Positions 20,956-27,875 of a DNA stretch of 64,000 nt are shown here, one piece after another. The position numbers and the translations under genes were made by a program. The stretch is from Thereva unica. Lineage: Eukaryota > Arthropoda > Insecta > Diptera > Therevidae. Within the stretch, counting starts at the first letter, position 1; every line of letters begins with the position of its first letter. The stretch is taken from contig OX465281.1 in NCBI GenBank assembly GCA_949987705.1, forward strand, positions 139,858,876-139,922,875. Direction: 5' to 3'. The notes beneath the pieces are model-generated. The model had not been told where the DNA came from and made no database searches. It was given only the letters and a program-made list of their open reading frames with translations.

Positions 20956-20962
20956 ACTTAAT

Positions 20963-21355
20963 TTAATCGATACACACATTTTCCCGTACATCGAATAAAT
21001 ATTCGTGACGACTAAAGCTGCGCCCAGCATCGTAGGCCGGCGGTGGCATGCATCTGCGCATGAGCCGGGGGTTCACGGTAACATTGTCGGTGTTGTGGTG
21101 ACGCAGCAGCGGGCAGTAGGGTTGCATGCGAAGGTGTCTCGTCACCGGGTGATCGTCGTCCATCCAGTCATCGATATATATGTTGCAAAAGTAGCAGCAC
21201 ACGCCATCACGAAATCCCGTATAATACATGCCGGTGCGTGCCAGAAGCCGCTTGTCGACACTGCCTGGCCAGGCCGCGAGGTCGAAGGTCGCCAGCCTCG
21301 CGTTTTCTCGGTTGAGTGTAAACAGGTGTTGCTTTCGCGAAAACTTTACACCCAT
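20963..21355 (-). CDS. Single-BIR protein without RING
   Basis: 130 residues from the MGVKFS methionine. One BIR domain (about 20-85) with ligands C54, C57, H74 and C81 and the typical GMYYTGFRDGVCCYFC core and DDWMDDDHPVTRH helix. The remaining 45 residues have no RING. It could sequester caspases or IAP antagonists without ubiquitinating them, as known for some short viral BIR proteins. It is followed by the 40-residue membrane protein in the same direction. Confidence 0.88.
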   Translation of the reverse strand: MGVKFSRKQHLFTLNRENARLATFDLAAWPGSVDKRLLARTGMYYTGFRDGVCCYFCNIYIDDWMDDDHPVTRHLRMQPYCPLLRHHNTDNVTVNPRLMRRCMPPPAYDAGRSFSRHEYLFDVRENVCID

Positions 21356-21436
21356 CTCTATGATTGATGAATAAAAACTGGTCACAAATAGCGGCGCGTA
21401 CCGTATTTATAGCTTTCTAATCGCGGCAAAGGGTAT

Positions 21437-21796
21437 GGGCTGTTTCACACGAGCCGACGGCCGACCAACAGAAATCGTATGAAAACGTCATTTGTAGAGA
21501 AGAGGGTGAGAGAGGACGATGGGGAGGGAAGATTTTTCCATTCAACTTTCTCACACGATTTTCGATACGACTTTTTGACAGCTGTGTGGTTGTTGTTGTT
21601 TTTTATTCCTTTGGGAAAAAGAAAAGAAGGAGAAAAGACAAAACAACAACAATAAGCTAAAGCGTTTTGACGTAGAGTTGGTTGGAAAAATTGGCCTGTG
21701 TGAAAGCCCATGCGACTTTTCGTCGAGTTTCAAAAGGGAATGGACGGATAACAGCCGATTTCTGTTGGTTGGCCGTCGGCTCGTGTGAAACAGCCC
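21437..21796. mobile_element. 360-bp MITE with ~42-bp terminal inverted repeats
   Basis: The left end GGGCTGTTTCACACGAGCCG (21437) is the inverse of the right end ending at 21796; the arms match for about 42 bases with few differences. TAT flanks both sides, a possible TA-type target duplication. It has no coding capacity and sits between the BIR gene and the serpin. This is a host-type DNA element in a viral intergenic region. Confidence 0.88.
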
Positions 21797-21838
21797 TATT
21801 TATTTGTATGATTGATGTGGGGCGACCAGTTTTGCAAG

Positions 21839-22957
21839 ATGCGCCGTACCGACAACTGTTTGTTAGCCGGGTGCTTGGTAGTCGTTACCATGGTGGTGCT
21901 GGGGATCGGCATCGTTGGAAATGTGGGATCCCGGGCCGCGGTATTCACAGAGCCGATGGAGACAACGCCGACACCAGAAGCGGCAACCCCGCTTGAAGCA
22001 ACAGAAGCGACAACCCCGGCCGCATTAATACAGCCGACAACGGTCTTTATCAATCCACTGTTTGCGCACACCTACAGAACGACAAATTTCACCACCGTCA
22101 TCTCTCCAGTCGCAATACTGTTCAACCTGAAGCAGCTGTACTCGATGGTCGACCCGGGATCGGAGGCGCACCGCGGCCTGGAGCCCCTGAGCGCGATGGC
22201 GCCGAGGTCGCATAGCGAATTTGTCGAGACGACCAACCTGCTGTTTATGCCCAACCACTCGGACCCATGGGAGGCGGTATCCGCCATCAACACCGCCGTC
22301 TCGACCGCCACACACGGCCGCATCAGTCACGTGGTCAGCTTTGCCGATCTCGGTTCGGACACGCGCATGATGGCTGTCAGCGCCTGCTACTACCGCGGCA
22401 ACTGGAGCGTGCGGTTCCCCGCCAACCAGACCTACGACGGGTGGTTCCGCGCCGCCGACAACACCGTCGAGCGGATGCGGTTCATGCAGGTGGAGGGCGC
22501 TTTCTTGTTTGGCACCCACGACGGAATCAAGTTGCTGCAACTGCCGTACGCCGACGGGGACCTCTCGATGTTTCTGCTGCAGCCCCTGCACCCGGAGGTA
22601 ATGCTGTCGCAGGTGCACGACAGTATCCTCGCCATGGACCTGCTATCCCTCGAGCAGCACATGCGCCCCGAGCCCCGTGTAATGGTGCGACTGCCCAAAT
22701 TTAAATTGGTCGCTGAAATTAACCTGCAACCCATCTTGCAGCACTTTGGGCTGGAGGCCCTCTTCGCCTCTGCCGACGGACCGGTCACACACATCGAGCT
22801 GACCGAGTGGGGCACAGAGGCGGCCGCTGCAGTTACGGCGGTCCTGACACCAGTCTCTGGGGACGACTGCTTCTTCTTCGGCAACATACCATTCTTCTTT
22901 GCCGTCAGGGATTCGTCAAATGTATATTTTATTGGTAGATTTGATGGATTGATCTGA
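21839..22957 (+). CDS. Membrane-anchored serpin
   Basis: 372 residues. Residues about 8-30 form a hydrophobic signal or anchor, followed by a Thr/Pro/Ala-rich linker (to about 60), then a serpin fold: FTTVISPVAILFNL, INTAVSTATHGRI, MAVSACYYRGNW, VMVRLPKFKL and the C-terminal FFAVRDSSNVYFIGRF. The hinge of the reactive loop (WGTEAAAAV) has the small residues needed for loop insertion, so an inhibitory serpin is likely; target protease unknown. The serpin region is shorter than usual between strand s6B and helix F. ATG 21839 has a better context than ATG 21815. A MITE ends 42 bases upstream and may have displaced the native promoter. Likely role: blocking host protease cascades such as melanisation, by analogy. 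Confidence 0.92.
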   Translation: MRRTDNCLLAGCLVVVTMVVLGIGIVGNVGSRAAVFTEPMETTPTPEAATPLEATEATTPAALIQPTTVFINPLFAHTYRTTNFTTVISPVAILFNLKQLYSMVDPGSEAHRGLEPLSAMAPRSHSEFVETTNLLFMPNHSDPWEAVSAINTAVSTATHGRISHVVSFADLGSDTRMMAVSACYYRGNWSVRFPANQTYDGWFRAADNTVERMRFMQVEGAFLFGTHDGIKLLQLPYADGDLSMFLLQPLHPEVMLSQVHDSILAMDLLSLEQHMRPEPRVMVRLPKFKLVAEINLQPILQHFGLEALFASADGPVTHIELTEWGTEAAAAVTAVLTPVSGDDCFFFGNIPFFFAVRDSSNVYFIGRFDGLI

Positions 22958-23062
22958 ATAAATGAATTTTCTTGAATACGTGTGTTTTAATGACACCGGA
23001 AAGCCAAGGCGGGGGTAAAAAGTTTCGTGATCCAGGCACCGCGCAAATTTCGTCTGCTGCTC

Positions 23063-23330
23063 GATTCGAGGGGCTGCACACCCCGAGGAGCGCCAGCCCA
23101 TCCTTAAGTATTAATTATAAATTAAAAAAACTTTAGGCGGTAGAGGAGCTGCCTGCTTCACTCCTCACCAACTAAAGTTTAATGAGTGAATGGGTCGCGC
23201 GCGAAGCCACCGCTCAATTTATAGTCGAGTTGCCGGAAAAAGCTCTTTTGTATGAAAATGTCTAAAGGCGCGTGACGGAATGACAAAAATGCTCAGTCGT
23301 GCAGCGACCGGCGACGAGTGCGGACCTCCA
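23063..23330 (+). repeat. Viral hr-like repeat, copy E
   Basis: Forward copy of the ~270-bp repeat, preceded by GGGGCTGCACACCCCGAGGAG. The flank 23000-23050 (AAGCCAAGGCGGGGGTAAAAAG) recurs at 23634-23690. Confidence 0.85.
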
Positions 23331-23696
23331 GCTTTTTTCAGAGCTGGTCGCCTCGTCGAGTTGCAGCTCATGATGAGCTCGAGCTGGTCGCTTCGACGAG
23401 CTGCAGCACGTGATGAATGCATGCATATATGTTTTCAGCGCTATTAGAGTCAAGGGGCGGCAAATCGGTTTAAACTAGTTTTGCGCCTCTGGAGAGAATG
23501 TCGTGGCGGGGGTAAAAAGTTTCATGATCCAGATACAGCGCAATTTTCAACTCTGAATTGATCTACAGCGAATTTATGTGGAAGAGACCAGGGCAGGGAA
23601 CTAAACCAGAGTCAAGGATGGGGTCGGCACCAGAAAGCCAAGGCGGGGGTAAAAAGTTTCGTGATCCAGGCACCGCGCAATTTTCAGCAGCAGATC
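23331..23696. other. Intergenic repeat mosaic
   Basis: No gene is visible. It contains CTCGTCGAGTTGCAG blocks and GGGGGTAAAAAGTTTCGTGATCC blocks that recur around other hr-like copies, suggesting repeated duplication of hr flanks. Confidence 0.6.
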
Positions 23697-23965
23697 GACC
23701 CACCGAGCTTGCGCTGCTCGAGGCGACCAGCCCATCCTTAAGCATTAATTATAAAATTAAAAAAACTTTAGGCGGTAAGGGAGCTGCCTGCTTCACTCCT
23801 CACCAACTAAAGTTTAATGAGTGAATGGGTCGCGCGCGAAGCCACCGCTCAATTTATAGTCGAGTTGCCGGAAAAAGCTCTTTTGTATGAAAAATGTCGA
23901 AAGGCGGGGGTCACGACGACAAAAAGCTCAGTCGGTGTCGAACCGCCGACGAGTGCGGACCTCCA
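23697..23965 (+). repeat. Viral hr-like repeat, copy F
   Basis: Forward copy, more diverged at its 3' end (AAAGGCGGGGGTCACGACG replaces the usual segment). A 50-bp partial copy of the GGGTCGCGCGCGAAGC block follows at 24086-24133. Confidence 0.82.
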
Positions 23966-24217
23966 GCTTTTTTCAGAGCTCTCGAGCTGGTCGCCTCGTC
24001 GAGTTGCAGCGGTTCAAACTAGTCTTGCGCCCCTGTAGAGAGTGTCAGGGCGAGGATAAAAAATGCATGCTGGAGGCACCGCGCAAATGGGTCGCGCGCG
24101 AAGCTACCGCTCAATTTATAGTCGAGTTGACGGTGGTCAGTATATATTGAGCCGCTGACAATTCGACGAGTCACAATAAATAGAGCGCGATACAATAAAA
24201 ATAGCCAGTATACAGCA

Positions 24218-25003
24218 ATGAGTGCCTTGCGCGAGTGCTTTACGTTCTTTCTCGACAACTGCTCCGATATCGACAACCGAGATGAGAGCGGCAAGACCAT
24301 CCTACATTTAGCGGCGACTTTCGGAGAGATCCATTTGCTGGAAGCCATCATCAGGAAGGGCGCCACCATAGATGTGCCGGATAACGATGGAAATACGCCA
24401 TTCATGGCGGCAGTGGCTGCCTGCTACGTTTCTTGCGCCAATTTGCTGGCCGAGGCGGGCGCCGACGTCAACTACCGCGACAATAAGGGGGAGAATATCG
24501 TGCACGCCGCCGTTCGCTCTGGGAAGCAGTTTAAGCTCGCCTACGCCATGCGATTTGGAGTCGATATAAATGCGCGCAACAACGACGGCTGGACCTCACT
24601 GCACCTGGCCATTGTTCCCGCTGGCACGGCCACCACATGTTTGCCCTCCGATTCGGACCCCGCCCAACACATCCACATAAAGTATGCCGTCAACAAAACG
24701 GGCTACGACATGGTATCCTGCCTGATGCGAATTGGCGCGGACCCCGCCATCCCCAACAACGAGGGCTGCACCTCCGAGCAGACAGCCACCAAACACGGGC
24801 TCGAAATGATTGCCGCCCGCCTGCGCGGCCGAGAGTGCGACAAGAGTCGGTGCTACTTTTGCGGCAAGAATCGATGCGACGTTGCCTACAAGGAGTGCGG
24901 CCACATCGTTTCCTGCCACGAGTGCCTGCGCGGGCTCGCAAAGTTTTGCTGCCCCCAGTGCATGAGTCCTAGCGTAGTCATAAGATTGTATTTTTCCAAT
25001 TAA
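24218..25003 (+). CDS. Ankyrin-repeat RING protein, copy 1
   Basis: 261 residues. About five ankyrin repeats fill residues 18-205 (SGKTILHLAATFGE, DGNTPFMAAV, NDGWTSLHLA). A C-terminal RING spans C212-C248 (CYFC...CGHIVSCHEC...CCPQC). The layout is that of a substrate-recruiting E3 ubiquitin ligase: ankyrins bind a host target, the RING recruits an E2. The next gene encodes a protein of the same plan 65 bases downstream in the same direction, a likely tandem duplication that has diverged strongly. The N-terminus has no BIR. ATG 24218 is the first in frame. No TAAG is near the start. Confidence 0.88.
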   Translation: MSALRECFTFFLDNCSDIDNRDESGKTILHLAATFGEIHLLEAIIRKGATIDVPDNDGNTPFMAAVAACYVSCANLLAEAGADVNYRDNKGENIVHAAVRSGKQFKLAYAMRFGVDINARNNDGWTSLHLAIVPAGTATTCLPSDSDPAQHIHIKYAVNKTGYDMVSCLMRIGADPAIPNNEGCTSEQTATKHGLEMIAARLRGRECDKSRCYFCGKNRCDVAYKECGHIVSCHECLRGLAKFCCPQCMSPSVVIRLYFSN

Positions 25004-25068
25004 ATATATAAATAGTGTATTTTTCGATTTCGAAATCAGTTTCAATTCATCCTTTACCATAACCAAAT

Positions 25069-25896
25069 ATGAAGCGAATTGTAGCGCGTTTGGGAGAGCG
25101 GTTAACCGACCTAAATTTCCGGGATCGGCGCGGGTGCACGCCCCTGCACCACTGTGCGCTACACAAGCTCAACACTACATTCGACAACCTGATGTACCAG
25201 GGCGCCGACTATACCATCGCCGACGAGTGCGGCCGCACCGTGCTCCATGTAGCCGTGCAGCACAACAACTCGCGCCTGATTAGCCTGTTGCCGCTAAATA
25301 TTAGTCCTGCTGGTAAGCTGAGGTCAATCATCGACACCCAAGACAAGAGGGGCTACACCGCCCTGCACGTGGCCGCGATGCAGTCCTCCACCCGCAACAT
25401 CCAGAATCTGCTGGCGGCTGGGGCGGACCGCGATATTAGGACTCTGCGGGGCGAGCACTTTCTGCATTTAGTGGCGGCCAACCCCCACCTGACGCTCGCC
25501 TCTGTCGACGGCGGGAAGAATCTGTATTTTGCAGTCACCGACGACCGCGGCTGGACCCCGCTGCACCACGCAGTCATCAACACACAGCTCTCCAACATTG
25601 AGTATTTGATGCGCAAGCAGGGCGCCGCCAGTTTGGACACCACCGACAACGATGGGCGCACCCCCTACGATCTGGCCGTCTCGATGAACAATAAGACCGT
25701 CATCCGGATGTTTGAAAACAACCGAGTCGACGAAACCACCCCCCAGGAACAACTCTGTATCTGCTGCATAGAGAAGCTCTACAACACCGTCTACGTAGAC
25801 TGTGGCCATGTATGTGTATGCCTAGACTGCGCCAGGCGGCTGGGAGCAAAATGCCCCGTCTGCCGCGCAGCCACCAGCTTTGTCGAATTGAAATAA
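25069..25896 (+). CDS. Ankyrin-repeat RING protein, copy 2
   Basis: 275 residues with ankyrin repeats over about residues 15-215 (GCTPLHHCAL, GRTVLHVAVQ, GYTALHVAAM, GWTPLHHAVI, GRTPYDLAV) and a RING at C230-C265 (CICC...CGHVCVCLDC...CPVC), the RING being of the IAP type. Same architecture as the upstream gene. Likely a ubiquitin ligase aimed at a host protein. It is followed at 50 bases by the inverted tail of a serpin gene. Confidence 0.88.
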   Translation: MKRIVARLGERLTDLNFRDRRGCTPLHHCALHKLNTTFDNLMYQGADYTIADECGRTVLHVAVQHNNSRLISLLPLNISPAGKLRSIIDTQDKRGYTALHVAAMQSSTRNIQNLLAAGADRDIRTLRGEHFLHLVAANPHLTLASVDGGKNLYFAVTDDRGWTPLHHAVINTQLSNIEYLMRKQGAASLDTTDNDGRTPYDLAVSMNNKTVIRMFENNRVDETTPQEQLCICCIEKLYNTVYVDCGHVCVCLDCARRLGAKCPVCRAATSFVELK

Positions 25897-25943
25897 AAAA
25901 CATATATATAAGTAGAAATAGATTTATTTGTAGTTTAAACTCA

Positions 25944-26108
25944 TTATGATTCATACTGCGGCCCCTCGTACCGCCCTAAAAAGTAGATATTTTTGGTATC
26001 CGACACATAGAAGTAAAATGGTCTGACTAAGACGTACTCGTCCAATAACTCGAATCTCGCGCTAGTCCGCATCTGCCCCTTCTCGCTGACCTGGACACGG
26101 TCCTGTGT
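25944..26108 (-). pseudogene. C-terminal remnant of a second serpin
   Basis: 54 open codons ending in TAA (25944-25946). They read like the last strands of a serpin: VSEKGQMRTSARFE at the reactive-loop hinge position, then RPFYFYVSDTKNIYFLGRYE, close to the FFFAVRDSSNVYFIGRF end of the serpin at 21839-22957. No ATG lies in the frame, and the body of the serpin is absent: just upstream the frame closes and another gene's 3' end follows at 26131. It is a truncated gene left by deletion or rearrangement. Confidence 0.72.
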
Positions 26109-26130
26109 TTAAACTGTTGCACGCGTGAAG

Positions 26131-26502
26131 TTATACTGAATCGCCAGAACCTTCGTCAACATCAAGCCGGGCATGGTCTATTCCTGAATCGCCAGAACCC
26201 TTGTTGAATCCTGAATCGCCAGAACCTTCGTACAAATCGAGCAGGGCATGGTCTATTCCTGAATCGCCAGAACCTTCGTACAAATTGAGCAGGGCATGGT
26301 CTATTCCTGAATCGCCAGAACCCTTGTTGAATCCTGAATCGCCAGAACCCTTGTTGAATACTGAATCGTCAGAAACTTTGCCAATATCAAGCCGGGGACG
26401 GTCTACAGGACTTTCGTCTAACACGAACCGGTGTATAGGAGCTGCCCCCAAAACGCCGCAAGTTATCGCGACTGCTGCTAGTAGTACACTTTTCAACTGC
26501 AT
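26131..26502 (-). CDS. Small secreted protein with Gly-Ser-Gly-Asp repeats
   Basis: 123 residues: a clear signal peptide (MQLKSVLLAAVAITCGVLGA), a short basic segment, then a repeat region of two unit types, FNKGSGDSG and IDHALLDLYEGSGDSG, used six times in alternating order. The acidic residues around each Ser-Gly would also suit glycosaminoglycan attachment, which is inference. The coding DNA repeats are near-identical, so the array has expanded recently. No family recognised. Start is the ATG at 26502. Confidence 0.65.
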   Translation of the reverse strand: MQLKSVLLAAVAITCGVLGAAPIHRFVLDESPVDRPRLDIGKVSDDSVFNKGSGDSGFNKGSGDSGIDHALLNLYEGSGDSGIDHALLDLYEGSGDSGFNKGSGDSGIDHARLDVDEGSGDSV

Positions 26503-26599
26503 TTTCAAAACTTTATCATGTAGAGCTCGGCAGCGCTATTTAAATGCAGTTACTGCGTACTTTGACTTTGCATAAACAGTCGAATCAACAATTGCACCA

Positions 26600-26700
26600 T
26601 TGCTGACCGGACACACGCGCCCGTATATTGTTGGTGCCGTGTGTAGTTGGGCAACGACCGGACGCGCATGCCCATATATTGTTGGTGCCGTGTGCTTTTC
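26600..26700 (+). repeat. Two direct repeats, ~40 bp each
   Basis: The block GACCGGAC...TATATTGTTGGTGCCGTGTG occurs at about 26616 and 26668. It lies between the secreted protein and the nuclease genes and may be regulatory. Confidence 0.6.
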
Positions 26701-26781
26701 CCGGAAATCCAGAGCAAATCCGCAAATAGCACAAATAACGCCATTGTTCTTTTAACCTTGTGCAGTATTTAAGGACAAAGA

Positions 26782-27267
26782 ATGCAGTTATTGCGCGGTC
26801 TGAAAAAGCATGTTCTTTTAAAAAATGCCCTAAACTCAAACACCCTAGCCCAGTATTTCCCGGAACTCCAGCGCCAAATTGCTGACTGGACGCTAATGCA
26901 CACAGAGTACACGTGTTCGCACCAGCAGATCCGTGGGTCGATCGACGCCATTTTCGAAATGACCCCTGGCAATGATATCGCGATTGTCGACTGGAAGTTT
27001 TCCCACCTCGATCACGCCACCATTGACGCCATCGCGCGTGAAAAACTCACGCCACGATCTATATACAACAACAGCGTCAACAAATATCGCCTCCAGTTGC
27101 TGTTGTACCGCCACATACTCGGCTGTCAGGGCCATTTTAGAGATCGGCGCATACGGACATTCATCTGTTTCATCCGCGATCGGCGCGCACACCTCATCGA
27201 GCTGGCCGATTACAACGACACCGACGCCGAGCTCTTTATTGGGTATGTGCGGGCCCAATCCCTCTAG
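26782..27267 (+). CDS. PD-(D/E)XK superfamily nuclease
   Basis: 161 residues with the RecB/Cas4-like nuclease signature: E42 in motif I, GSIDAIFE (D55), IVDWK (D70 and K72) and a following LQLLLYRHIL with Q105 and Y109, the QxxxY motif of RecB-family exonucleases. This points to a metal-dependent exonuclease, distinct from the alkaline nuclease of baculoviruses. TAAG lies 9-12 bases before the ATG (26770-26773), suggesting late expression. It probably acts in viral DNA processing or recombination. It is a single compact domain without helicase. Function beyond the fold is inference. Confidence 0.78.
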   Translation: MQLLRGLKKHVLLKNALNSNTLAQYFPELQRQIADWTLMHTEYTCSHQQIRGSIDAIFEMTPGNDIAIVDWKFSHLDHATIDAIAREKLTPRSIYNNSVNKYRLQLLLYRHILGCQGHFRDRRIRTFICFIRDRRAHLIELADYNDTDAELFIGYVRAQSL

Positions 27268-27313
27268 ATTATTTGATCCCCCATCGAAAAAAAAGATTTT
27301 TTTCAGCTACGAT

Positions 27314-27589
27314 TTAACGGTTTATTGGAAACAATACAGAATAGATGGCTTGATCTTCGGCTAGGGTTCGCATCTTACGCAGCAAAAGTGTCGAGGCACC
27401 AGCCAGCACGAGTACGGCCACCATAACGAGCAGCAGTAGTCCCAGCACAATCAACACGGGCAAGAGCGACTCGCGGGCGCCAAATTCCTCCTTCAGCCCA
27501 GAGATTGGCAGGTCCAGCAGCACGTCGCCCTCGGCCCAGCACCGCAACATGCCCTCCTGCCGCACACACTCTCTAGATATATTCAACAT
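27314..27589 (-). CDS. Small single-span membrane protein
   Basis: 91 residues with one strong transmembrane helix (about 42-65, LLPVLIVLGLLLLVMVAVLVLAG) and a short basic cytoplasmic end. The start is the ATG at 27589, which overlaps the last codons of the upstream membrane protein by 17 bases. Likely part of a set of small envelope proteins with the next gene and ODV-E66; family unknown. Confidence 0.6.
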   Translation of the reverse strand: MLNISRECVRQEGMLRCWAEGDVLLDLPISGLKEEFGARESLLPVLIVLGLLLLVMVAVLVLAGASTLLLRKMRTLAEDQAIYSVLFPINR

Positions 27590-27869
27590 TGTTGACGTGT
27601 CCGACAAATTGCACAGCCAGAATCAGAAAATTCGAAATGATACACACAATCAGCCCCAGTGCCAGCCCGATGAAGAATGATACGCGCTGTCCGCTGCTGG
27701 GCGCGCTCTCACTCGATAGGTAATTATTGGTAATATCCGAGTAGTTTGCGTCATCGGCCAGCGATATATTGTTATCGCGGATATGCTTCAATAGCCGGTC
27801 GATGCGCGCATCAGATAGGTAGTCGTAGTTTTCTTTCAAGAAGGCTCGATACTTGTCTTCAGCCGACAT
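27573..27869 (-). CDS. Small membrane protein with C-terminal anchor
   Basis: 98 residues: a charged, helical N-terminal 55 residues and one transmembrane helix (about 64-87, VSFFIGLALGLIVCIISNFLIL). TAAG on the coding strand (27871-27874 of the complement) sits one base before the ATG, the classic late initiator position. It follows ODV-E66 by 6 bases and overlaps the next gene, so the three form a tight late cluster. Confidence 0.65.
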   Translation of the reverse strand: MSAEDKYRAFLKENYDYLSDARIDRLLKHIRDNNISLADDANYSDITNNYLSSESAPSSGQRVSFFIGLALGLIVCIISNFLILAVQFVGHVNNVEYI

Positions 27870-27875
27870 TCTTAT

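Noticed and set aside
26201..26575. Plus-strand frame of 124 codons rich in SPEPS repeats
   Set aside because: It is the antisense reading of the GSGD-repeat gene; the minus frame has a signal peptide and better start.
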